A DNA stretch of 64,000 bases from Linanthus parryae. Taxonomy: Eukaryota > Streptophyta > Magnoliopsida > Ericales > Polemoniaceae. The first letter of the stretch is position 1. Each line of letters begins with the position of its first letter. The stretch covers positions 67,812,991-67,876,990 of the forward strand of contig JALGPY010000003.1 of NCBI GenBank assembly GCA_023055425.1, written 5' to 3'. Of this stretch, positions 53,629-62,995 are shown in pieces. The notes under the pieces are model-generated. The model saw only the letters and a list, made by a program, of their open reading frames with translations, did not search any database and was not told the DNA's origin. The translations under genes and the position numbers were made by a program.

Positions 53629-54845
53629 GGGTTGTCATCAACCCCCGCCGATATTTCATCAAAAAAAGACAAATTTGCCAATCTTTCTTGACTTCTACTT
53701 CTTTTGTTGTCTTGGCCAAGAGAAGTAGTTTGTGGATATTGATAATCCTGATCATTTCTCACAACATTGTCCATTATACAAAGATATGTTGATTTATTGG
53801 TAAGACCTCTCGTAGCAGTTGAAATGGTCTTTCTTTTTTTCTTTTGAACTTCAGTGCAGAGATTAGCAGCATGGTTAATTTCAGTATGCACACTAACAAC
53901 TTCCTTTCCTTTGTCAATAGGAACAATTTTCTGACCAGGAGTTTGTTCATTTTGAACTGCAAAATTACCAGTAATATCAGTGAAATTATTACCTCTGGAA
54001 TTGCTGCTAGCACCTTTGTTCAAACAAGGCTTTTGTAAAGGACTGCAAGTAGGGTTTGTTGGATTCTGAGCACTCCTTAGCCAATTCCCATACATATTGG
54101 TGGTTTGAATTCCAAGTTTCTGATGTCTCTTCAAAGCATAACACAATCTAGCATCATGACCAATTAAACCACAGAATTCACAATGAAAAGGTAACTTCTC
54201 ATACCTGATGTCAACCCAAACCAACTTTCCTGTTTTCGGGTTTTTGATTTTGATGCATCTAGGGAGTGGTTTATTAATAAGCATGCCAAATTTAACTCTG
54301 ATATACCTCCCATCCCAACTTGCTCTTTCTGGAATTTCAACATGATTCTTAATTCCTAGAGCATTTGCAATACCTTCACCCACCTTAATAGTTAGGCATT
54401 CAGAAGGCATATTTTTAAGATGTAGAAGGAAAATAGCATCATTATAATCAACAGTAAGCATGTTTTCATCTTCTATCCATGTTTTCATGACAATGAGGCT
54501 CCCATTAAACAGCCAAGCTCGACTGTTGAGAATTTTCTTAATGTCTTCAATTTTAGAAAACATAAATTGGAAAAGATTTTTTCTTAGAGAAATAACTTGG
54601 AATCATTCTGGATCTTCCCATAAACTACAAAGAGATGCATGAAGAACAGCAGAATTGATTGGCCTATTATGGAAAATCTTACTAAAGATACTGTTTTTGC
54701 AGTCTTTAATACCTTCATCAATTGAATATTCAGGGAGATCTACAATTTGTTCATCCTCTTCTGTTAATTGCAACTGATTCATTGACCAAATTAAATCTGG
54801 TTCCCTCTGTGTTTCTTCAGGTTCCAGTGATGTGCGTTCTTCCAT
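53613..54845 (-). pseudogene. LINE ORF1 (RNA-binding, DUF4283 plus zinc knuckle)
   Basis: MEERTSLEPEETQREPDLIW at 54845; one TGA at about 54603 (looks like a Trp codon) cuts off the first 80 codons, and the same frame continues to 53613. The middle part has the DUF4283 pattern (ILNSRAWLFNGSLIVMKTW, AIFLLHLKNMP), then VWVDIRYEKLPFHCEFCGLIGHDARLC, a CCHC knuckle of the zf-CCHC_4 type. The C-terminal part is polar. Such ORF1 proteins bind LINE RNA in the cytoplasmic particle. Confidence 0.88.
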
Positions 54846-55151
54846 TGCTTCAAGAAACTGTGAAGGAGAAGGTAAGCAACATGAAATTGGTGAAGAGAAT
54901 CAACTTTGTGTAAGCAAACTCTACGAAATAGAGTAAGGAGCAGCAGATTCAGTCCACGGAAAGCCAGAAACTGCCTTACAGGAGTGAAAACGTTGTTTTG
55001 TAACTAACAATGGAGAAGGGTAACTACTTGGAACTGTCTGTAAATTGTGGCTAACTGCTAAAAATGGTGGTTAACTGAAAAGGAAACTAACTGTACGGTG
55101 AGGAGAGAGGTCAGAGCGTTTTAGATTAAAACTCCAAGGATTGGCTTTCCT
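54846..55151 (-). other. 5' untranslated region of the LINE
   Basis: About 300 bp between the right target duplication and the ORF1 start. No coding content seen; it would contain the LINE's internal promoter, which I cannot identify. Confidence 0.65.
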
Positions 55152-55167
55152 TGATTATATGTTACTT
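55152..55167. repeat. LINE target-site duplication, right copy
   Basis: tgattatatgttactt, identical to 40994-41009. It belongs to the C-type LTR. Confidence 0.92.
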
Positions 55168-56137
55168 AATGATGAAAGAAAAGTCATTTTCTACTATAAT
55201 ATGTGATTAATCTATTTGTTTAACTCAGTTTGTGCAGGGATATTTAGTTTCCTATTTTTCAGGATTGTTTCCTAACCTATTTGAGTGCAGGATGGAAATC
55301 AATCTGTCAAAGTTATTATGCACATTGATTTGCTGTATCCGAAGCTTCCCAACCTTCTAACAAACAGAATCAAGACAGCATCTTTGAAGATACTGAGCAA
55401 CTAGCCGTTGCGAGAGCTGTTAGAAAAGTTAATGACTTGCAGCTGGATTTTAGGAAAAGTTTGTCAATGAAGATCATGCATATCTTCAATTCAAACAAGC
55501 TGCATAAGAGGGATTTTGAATGAAGAATTTCATAAGCACAATAGTGCAGAACATACAAAGACATTAAAACTCCGCACATGATTAAGAAGAAACGGAGAAG
55601 CAGATATACATCACTCAATCCAATCTTCAGAAGAACACTGCACTCTCACTGAAGACTTAGTTTTCAGTGTTCTTCTATTCTGATCATCATTTGTATATCT
55701 TTTAGATAATACTTCTTGTTCTTATTCTCGTGAGTTGTTCAAGGTGAACAATAGATAATTCTTAGTTAACCAGTTAGCTAGAGCAGGTACTAGATAGGTT
55801 AGTGAGAACCACAAGCTGTAATAGAGTAAGGCATATCTTTGTGCTTGAGATCTAGGGCATAGCTTTTGATTAATAATAATTGAGTTGAAAATCCTGCAGG
55901 GGTTAAGTCCCTGAGGTAGAGACGTAGGTCTAAGTGGACCGAACTCTATAATAACTGTGTCTCCTGCATTTACTTTGCTGCATATTACTTGGATTTTATA
56001 CTGCTCAAACAGGTTTAAGTTCAAGGGCTTGAAACTCATTTCAAGGACTTGAAATTCATTTCAAGGCCTTGAAATACTTGCTGCACTTCAAAAACATCTT
56101 TGAAACCACTCTTTTAGCATTAGTTGCAAAAGTTTCC

Positions 56138-56176
56138 ATACTCTACTCAACCCCCCCCCCCCCCTTTCTAGAGTAT
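56138..56176 (+). other. Conserved stem with C-run loop in the C-type LTR
   Basis: ATACTCTA at 56138-56145, fourteen C at 56151-56164, TAGAGTAT at 56169-56176; 35 nt before the LTR end. Kept although the rest of this LTR is quite different from the B-type. Confidence 0.8.
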
Positions 56177-56213
56177 TGATCATGTAGTTATTCCAACTGT
56201 ACTGTCCTTCAAT

Positions 56214-56225
56214 TGGTATTAGATC
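56214..56225 (+). other. Primer-binding site of element C (initiator tRNA-Met)
   Basis: tggtattagatc, three mismatches to tggtatcagagc, two nt after the LTR. Confidence 0.8.
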
Positions 56226-56260
56226 TTGTATCACTTCATAGATCTAACGATCTTGTGATT

Positions 56261-57690
56261 ATGAGTATCGTAGGAGGGGGTTTGTTTCTTACTGGGAAGA
56301 ACTGCTAATAGACCTCCCTTGTTCTGTGGTGACAACTTGTGCCCTAGAAAGCCCCGATGAAAATGTTTATCATTGATCAAGATATGGAGCTTTGGACTAT
56401 CATTAAGAAGGGTCATCATATATTCTATACTGAGAAGATGGGATCAGAAATCCCAAAACTGATGATTCTCTTTCTGCTTCTGAATTAGAGCAATTTTCTA
56501 AAAATTACAGAGCTATGAATCTCTTATATTATGCTTTGAGTGCAGATGAATTTAACAGGATTTCAGGATGCAAGACTGCCAAGGAAATATGGGATAAGCT
56601 TGTGGTGACATTTGAAGGAACTAGCCAAGTCAAGCAAACCAAGATCAACATATTCCTTGGGAAATATGAGCTCTTCAAAATGAATGGAGATGAATCAATC
56701 AGAGACATGTTCAAAAGATTCACTGTATTGTCAACAACCTTGATTAATTGGGAAAACACATTTCCAATGAAGAAAAGGTTAGAAAGATTCTGATAAGTCT
56801 TCCCAAAGAAAAATAGGAACAAAAGACTAGCTATTGAAGAAGCTCAAGATCTATCATTTCTTCAACTGGATGACCTACAAGGAAAACTGCTCACAGATGA
56901 CATCTCTATGAATGAAGCGGATGGAGATCTACCAGACAGTGTCAAGAACTTAGCTCTCAAGGCCAAAGAGAGTGAATCATCTCAAAGACTTGAACCAGAA
57001 GAAGATGTTGATGAAGATCCTTTTTTCCTCATTTCCAAAGCCTTGATAAGGATTCTAAATATGAAGAAGAACTTTGGAAACAAAGACTTCAACAAGGAAA
57101 AACATAGATACTCCAGTAGGAGAGACTACAAAGGTAAAGCTATCTCTCATGGTAATACAACTAAAGTAATGAATTGCTTTGAGTGTGGTGATGTAGGACA
57201 TTTAATCAGAGACTGTCCACACTAGAAAAGAAAACAATTTCATAAGAAAGACCATGACAGAAGAAAGAAAGCTATGGTAGCGTCCTGGAGTGATTCTTAT
57301 TCCAGTGAATCTGAAGATGAACAAGCCAACCTCTGCCTTATGGCCAAGCATGATGAAAGTTCTGAAAAGAACATTGAGGTAATGGTAAATTGTTTAATTT
57401 CTAAACCAACAGATGTCCTCACTGACTATCTTAGAACAGTGCTTTTAAATGAGGAGGTCTATCTGAAAGAGATGAGAACTTTGAAAGAAAAGGTTCATGA
57501 GAAAGAAAAAGAGAACTGGGAACTTCTTTGCAAAAATCAAAGCCTTGAAATTTCTCAGAAGAATTATGACAGAGATTTCAAAGCCTTGGAAACAAGTTTC
57601 AATACCTTGAAAACTCAGGTCAAGGAAGTAGTTACTGAGAACTCTCTTTTGAGTGACAGAATTGGAGGAACAAAATACTACTCTAACTGA
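56261..57690 (+). pseudogene. gag: Gag of element C
   Basis: ATG at 56261 (MSIVGGGLFL), then broken until 56515-56793 (LYYALSADEFNRISGCKTAKEIWDKLVVTFEGTSQVKQTKINIFLGKYELFKM). 56908-57225 has the linker and an intact knuckle CFECGDVGHLIRDC (CCHC all present). A TAG at 57223-57225 follows, then 57274-57690 with MVASWSDSYSSESEDEQ and a coiled coil (YLKEMRTLKEKVHEKEKENWELL, FKALETSFNTLKTQVKEV). Sirevirus-type gag; four or more lesions. Confidence 0.87.
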
Positions 57691-57799
57691 GAAACTTTAA
57701 GATGCTAAGAAAGCTATGACAAAGCTTGCTGGCTCAGAACACAATTTGGACTTGATTCTTGGAGGAAGCTTACAGTCTGTTCACAAAACTGGTATTGGC

Positions 57800-58492
57800 T
57801 ACAATCCAAACTTTCCTTGAAAAAGCAACATACCAGGTTTGTGAAGGCTAGTAACAAAACTTCTCCTATGTGCCATTACTGAAACAGAATTGGTCATGTT
57901 AAAATGACTTGTCCTTTTAAAAGAAGAGACCCTCAAATAATGAGGAACACTTTTCCATTCCAACTGAGGGGACAAGTTAGACATATTTGGGTTCCAAAAG
58001 GCGTTATACCACCTAACAAGGTTGACCCTGAATATGAATCTAAATTCTACACTTGTTCTAACAGCTGGGTAAGGCAATGAATGGTGTTTGCAGGGTGTAA
58101 CCAAGAGTAATGATCAAACATGGTTTATGGACAGTGAATGCTCAAGACATATGAGTGGAAAGATATCTTTATTCTTAGAACTAAAAGAGCAATATGAAGG
58201 CTCAATCACACTAGGTGACAAATGGAAGTTCAACGTTTGAGGTATTGGTAAAGTTGGTTCAGACTCTGAAAATTCTATTTCTGATGTTTATTTGGTTGAT
58301 GGCCTGAAGTTCAATCTGCTTAGTGTATCTCAACTTTGTGATAATGGTTACAAGGTTATCTTTGACAGAAAGAAATGTGTGGTATAAAATGAGAAATCTG
58401 GAATTTGAAATCTCACTGCCTCAAGGTCAAATAATGTATATACTTTACACACTAAAAAAGTTGCAGGTTAAATATTCAAGTGTCTCAAGGCC
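57800..58492 (+). pseudogene. pol: Second finger and protease of element C
   Basis: The second zinc stretch (MCHY.NRIGHVKMTCPF, about 57867-57920) has a stop in place of one Cys. VPKGVIPPNK links to the protease, whose active site reads WFMDSECSRHMSG at about 58122-58160: DSG has become DSE, so it would be inactive. GSITLGD and ISDVYLVDGLKFNLLSVSQLCDNGYKVIFD follow. Several stops (for example near 58238 and 58386). Confidence 0.85.
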
Positions 58493-59300
58493 TTGAAAGA
58501 GGATTCAAAGCTTTGGAACAGAAAGCTTGGACACATCACCTTGCATACCTTGAACAAGTTGATTTCAAAATACCTAGTAAGAGGTTTGCCTTCTATAAAA
58601 TTAAAAGATGACGAAGTACGCAAAGCGTGTGCTCAAGGTAAGCAGAAAAGGAACTCATTCAAGCCAAAGAAATTTTTAAGTACTACTAGACCCGTCGAAC
58701 TACTTCACATGGATCTTTTTGGTCCTATGAGGAATCCAACTCCAAAGGGTGAGAAGTATATGTTAGTCATTGTTCATGATTACTCAAGATTTACTTGGGT
58801 TATGTTTCTTGGAGATAAATCTGAAGCTCTAATTGAATTTTCAGAACTTTGTAAGGAGCTTCAATCCTTGAAAAACCGGCCAATTGTTTCAATCAGAAGT
58901 GATCATGGCAGAGAATTTGATCATCTTGAGTTTGATTTATTTTGTGCTAAGCATGGTATCTCTCACAACTTTTCTTCTCCAAGAAGTCCTCAACAGAATG
59001 GAGTTGTTGAGAGAAATAATAGGACACTTGAAGATATGTCTAGGAAAATGCTTCTAGAGAACAAGTTACCAAAGTCATGTTGGGCAGAAGTTGTTAACAC
59101 AGCCAACTACACACTTAACAGGTGTTTGATTAGGCCAATCTTGAAGAAGAATCCCTATGAACTTTTCAAAGGGAGAAAGCTAAACATTTCACATTTCAAA
59201 CATTTTGGCTACACTTGGTTTGTTCACAACAATGGTAAGGACAATCTTGGTATGTTTGATGCAAGAAGTGATGAAGGTATCTTTCTTGGTTAGTCTCTGA
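58493..59300 (+). CDS. pol: Integrase of element C
   Basis: 266-codon open stretch with most of the integrase: zinc region (LWNRKLGHITLHTLNKLI ... KACAQGKQ, where the first Cys of C-x2-C is kept and the second is Gln-Gly), core with first Asp in LLHMDLFGPMRNPTPKG, second Asp in IRSDHGREFDHLEF, Glu in PQQNGVVERNNRTLEDM, and the C-terminal block PYELFKGRKLNISHFKHFGY. It ends at a TAG at 59292 in FLG(Y)S. Upstream frames are broken, so it is a fragment of a dead polyprotein. Confidence 0.88.
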
Positions 59301-59389
59301 CTAGTAAAGCTTATAGAGTCTATAAAAGAAGAACATAGCCTGTTGAAGCAAGTATTCATGTCATTTTTTATGAAAGCTGTGATCGTACT

Positions 59390-60270
59390 TTGAGTGAAAG
59401 TTTTGCAGACTTGAATTTGAACAAGCATGATTCAGAAGATGAAGCAGAGACTTCACATGGTTTCAAGGAAAGCTTACAGGAAAACAGGAAAAAAATTCAA
59501 GGCCTTGAAAATGGTTCTCAAAGCCTTGAAAATGAACAACATAAGAATCAATGTGATCAGGCTACTTCCTCAAGATCTCAAAGTATTGAAAAGTTACCTG
59601 GAGAACCTGATCCATGGACTCCAAGAAAGAGATTCAAATATTTTTCATCTCATCCAGTTGACAACATTATATCTGATCCTTCCACTCGTACAAAGACAAG
59701 ATCTCAATTGAAAAATGCGTGTTCTTTTAATGCTTTTGTTTCTCTTGTAGAACCCAAAAATGTGAAAGAACCATTACAAGAAGCAGACTCGATCATTGCA
59801 ATGCAAAGTGAGCTAAATGAATTTGAAAGAAACAAGGTATGGAATCTAGTTCCTGCACCAAATGATCAGTCTATTATTGGCACAAGATGGGTGCTCAGAA
59901 ACAAGTTAGATGAAAATGGCAAGGTAATCAGAAACAAAGCCAGAATAGTAGCTCAAGGCTACAACCAGGAAGAAGTTATTGATTATGAGGAGACTTTTGT
60001 TCCTGTTGCAAGGTTAGAAGCAATCAGAATGTTACTTGCATTTGCCTCTTACATGAACATTAAACCTTTTTTTAAATGGATGTCAAGTGTGCATTTATAA
60101 ATGGCTACTTGCAAGAAGAAGTTTATGTTGCTCAACCTCCTGGATTTGAAAGTGATGAGTTTCCAAATCATGTTTATAAACTTGACAAAGCTCTTTATGG
60201 TTTGAAACAACCTCCAAGGACTTGGTATGAAAGACTGTACTTGAAAATGGTTTCAATAGATGGATAAAAC
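59390..60270 (+). pseudogene. pol: Linker and reverse transcriptase of element C
   Basis: 59390-60100: [16 protein letters not shown], linker with QSLEN repeats, [41 protein letters not shown], then RT ([53 protein letters not shown]). This shows the undisturbed form of the site that carries the B-type LTR in element A. A frameshift in a T run near 60070 moves to 60076-60267 ([43 protein letters not shown]). About 25 bp seem missing near 60240, before the next frame. Confidence 0.88.
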
Positions 60271-60949
60271 TCTTTTTATAAAGACTCATGAGAAATATAT
60301 TTTAGTAGTTCCAATCTATATTGATGATATTCTGTTTGGAGCTACTAATGATTCTCTTTGCATGGATTTCTCAAGTCTCATGAGCAGGGAATTAGAGATG
60401 AGCTTAATGGGAGAATTGAACTTCTTCCTTAGACTGCATGTACAACAGGTGAAGAAAGTAATATTTCGGCACCAAAATAAGTATACTATGGACTTGATCA
60501 ACAAGTACAATATGTCTCAGTCCAAATTTACAAAGACTCTTATGAGTTCTACTCTATCCTTAGACAAGGATCAAGCTGGTAAGAGTGTAAATGAAACAGA
60601 GTATAGAGGTATGATTGGATCTTTGCTATATCTCACTGCTAGTAAACCATATATTATGTTTATTATCTGTATGTGTGCAAGATTCCAATCTGATCCCAAA
60701 GAGTCATATTTAACTACTGTTAAGAGAATATTCAGATATCTCAATGGTACCAAAGACTTAGGGATTTTGTATCCAAAACAGTATACCTTCTCTCTTTGTG
60801 GCTATTCAGATGCTGACTTTGCATGATATAAGGTTGATAGAAATAGCACTTTAGGGTGTTGTTAATTCCTTGGTTCATCCCTAGTCAGCTGGCATTCAAA
60901 GAAACAGAACACTGTGGCATTATCAACAACTGAAGCTGAATATATATAA
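60260..60949 (+). pseudogene. pol: RT end and RNase H of element C, truncated
   Basis: 60260-60826: [28 protein letters not shown] (catalytic YIDD), MGELNFFLRLHVQQVKK, YRGMIGSLLYLTASKPYIMFIICMCARFQSDPKESYLTTVKRIFRYLNGTKDLGI, CGYSDADFA. A TGA at 60825 and further stops follow; RNase H traces (SWHSKKQNTVALSTTEAEY) end at about 60946, where the element is cut. Confidence 0.87.
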
Positions 60950-61324
60950 TGACTGCATTTTGTGAAACTTATCTTAATTCAGTGAATTTCATGTTTAAGC
61001 ATTTAGTATTTTGATGTATCCATAACTGCAAAACTATAATAGTTAAGTTCGTCCAGAAATACACCTGAAGTCTTAATATCTTCTCTAATCTCTAAATTAA
61101 GGATAAAAATATTTGGGGAATAATTGGTACTAATCATTCGTTTAACTGTTAACTGGCTTAGTTAATCATGATTAGTTCATAATGACATGTAGTATGTTAG
61201 CTTGTACATGTGTTACTGCATGATTGACACATAGTGTGACACTTTTCACAACCTTGGCCCTGTCCCTATTGTTTGACACACATCATGCTTTGTGTCATAG
61301 TGTGGTAGCTTATGTTACATGTGC

Positions 61325-61633
61325 GACATGTGTCATACTGCAAGTCACATGCTTATGACAAATAAACTCCCTATGTGTCACCGTCGTAGCCTTCTGCATT
61401 TGCATGCGCGGCACGACGGGGTACATGTGTCATGCTACGGGGACTTGTTTGTAGATAACTGAAAAATAGGTGGACACGTGTCAAATCCTGGTGTACTGCT
61501 TTGCATGCGTGACACAAAGGAGGTCATGTGTCGCGATTCAGTGACATGCTTTGCATACTTGACATGCGCCCCTGCTGTGTGTCATCGTGTGGAAACTTCG
61601 TTGTGCATGAGTGACATGTGTCTGACACGTGTC
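61325..61633. repeat. Cluster of GACAYGTGTC palindromes upstream of the TATA box
   Basis: Sites at 61325-61334 (gacatgtgtc), 61422-61431 (tacatgtgtc), 61473-61482 (gacacgtgtc), 61523-61532 (gtcatgtgtc), 61613-61622 (gacatgtgtc) and 61624-61633 (gacacgtgtc). The two gacacgtgtc copies contain the G-box core CACGTG known to bind plant bZIP and bHLH factors. Related cat/gtc-rich sequence begins near 61180. Confidence 0.7.
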
Positions 61634-61709
61634 GTTTCCTGAGAAATCCTTCCCTGCATGGATGCCACGCGTCCTGCGACTCATCGCAACATGATAGGTT
61701 GCCCTCCCC

Positions 61710-61719
61710 TATAAATAGA
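61710..61719 (+). promoter_or_regulatory. TATA box of the chromovirus-like LTR
   Basis: ctataaatag after a C-rich stretch (gccctcccc), a strong plant core promoter; transcription would start near 61740. Confidence 0.75.
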
Positions 61720-62853
61720 ACTTGTTGTTTTGTTATTCTCATTCCAAAAATTTAGTCAAGTACTAGAGAGAGATAGTAAGAGTTGCGGAGGATATTCTGA
61801 ATATATTACCCGGAGGTATTTGAGGTTCTTATAATTTTATTAGCAGCTTCGTCGGACCGAGGTAGGGAATCTCAACGTTATAGCCCTGTCGTATTGTGTT
61901 GCCTGTTTATATGCTAGTTGATATCCTTCTTAGATAAATACTTTGTTTCTACTACTGTATCGATGTTATGCTTGATTATTGTGAAATTATAAATCGATAT
62001 ATGATTCACGTAAATATGCTGTCAAAGATGTTATACGAATGTTTGAATCATGTAGACATGCTGCTGAAATTTCTATTCGAATATATTGTTGATATTCTTG
62101 ATATGCTGGATACATGATGTCAACTATGTTGATTGTTGATATGCTGTTAGCATGATGATATTATCGATATTGTTGTTCATGCATGATTTTCATGTGAAAT
62201 TAATAATGGAAGTGTAAAGATAAATGGATGGGGTTAGCAAGAAGGGATTGCACATCCCTTGGGTGAAAGACCCTGAACGCACCCGAGGCCTGGTGCAGAA
62301 GGAACTGCCAGCTTGATGGCAGGTGGGTACTACGCTCCCAGTTAAGAGAGCGTATGCGGAGGTAGGCTGACTCACTCCTAGCTGCGAGCGCGTATGTGAG
62401 CACCCCGTGTTCCATGAAGATAATAAAATTATAAAAGAATTGCATATGCATGCCTATACATACACATGATTGTATTGAATTGTAATAGCATGATTATGTG
62501 ATATGTGTACCATGAAACAATACGTGCTTGGACTGTTTATTTGATATTCTCTACTGAGCTTGCAGGAAGCTCACCCCTTATATTTTTCAGGTACACGTGG
62601 TGGTGACGTTTCCTTTCCTGAGCTTTCTTAGAAGTTTACTGTACTAGCTTGTGTATAGCTTTTGAGACGAGCCTCAACTCATTTTGTATGTGATATAGTT
62701 GGGGTTGGGAACCGATATTAGCTCTGACTACTTTGTAACATATTTCAGTTTGTGAAATAAAAGTTTGAGTTATTCAGTTCAATTCTTGTTTAGATTAGTT
62801 ACTTCAATTTTATTTTCAAAAAAAAATCACCCCGGTTTACGGGCGTGACAGCT

Positions 62854-62865
62854 AGGTATCAGAGC
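62854..62865 (+). other. Primer-binding site of the chromovirus-like element
   Basis: aggtatcagagc, one mismatch to the tRNA-Met PBS tggtatcagagc, three nt after the LTR end. Confidence 0.85.
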
Positions 62866-62995
62866 TTAGGTATACGAGACACCTCAGTCTTGGGGTAATG
62901 GTTTCGAAATCTTATGTGTTATATGTTTTACGTGCTTAACTTGATCTTTACCTCATAAGTGTATAGGTATGACATTTTAGATGTTCTTGTTGTAG

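Larger units (their letters stand above)
41010..55151 (-). mobile_element. L1-type LINE, near full length, split by copia Y
   Basis: Minus-strand non-LTR retrotransposon: 5' part to the right (ORF1 53613-54845), endonuclease 52550-53628, RT 51231-52549 continuing at 42609-42993, zinc-binding and RNase H region 41241-42608, short poly(A) tail at 41010-41016. It is flanked by a 16-bp target duplication, the mark of target-primed insertion. Without the 8242 bp of copia Y plus duplicate it is about 5.9 kb, a normal full length for plant L1-like elements. Stops and frameshifts make it inactive. Confidence 0.93.
55152..56211 (+). repeat. LTR of Sirevirus-like element C, main part
   Basis: With the first 18 bp at 40976-40993 the LTR is about 1078 bp, shorter than the B-type LTRs. 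It ends actgtccttca two nt before the PBS. It contains caaggccttg (56062) and the conserved stem with a 14-C loop (56138-56176). A polypurine tract precedes its start at 40964, so it is at once the 3' LTR of something to the left and the 5' LTR of element C. Confidence 0.8.
55152..60949 (+). mobile_element. Sirevirus-like copia element C, 3' truncated
   Basis: LTR, PBS (56214-56225), gag, PR, INT, RT and RNase H in copia order on the plus strand, ending inside RNase H at about 60949, where gypsy LTR sequence starts. It is the best preserved Sirevirus-like copy here but still has several stops. No 3' LTR or env-position ORF remains. Confidence 0.88.
60950..62850 (+). repeat. 5' LTR of the chromovirus-like element
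   Basis: The 3' edge (gacggg-type gggcgtgaca, 62841-62850) is firm because the PBS follows. The 5' edge is a guess: tgactgcattttg at 60950 is the first TG after recognisable element C. U3 contains GACAYGTGTC palindromes (61325-61633) and a TATA box at 61710-61719. No coding sequence; the minus-strand ORFs near 62190-62451 are chance. Confidence 0.65.

Noticed and set aside
62190..62451. Minus-strand ORFs in the chromovirus-like LTR
   Set aside because: LTR sequence without family resemblance; plausible chance ORFs in non-coding DNA.
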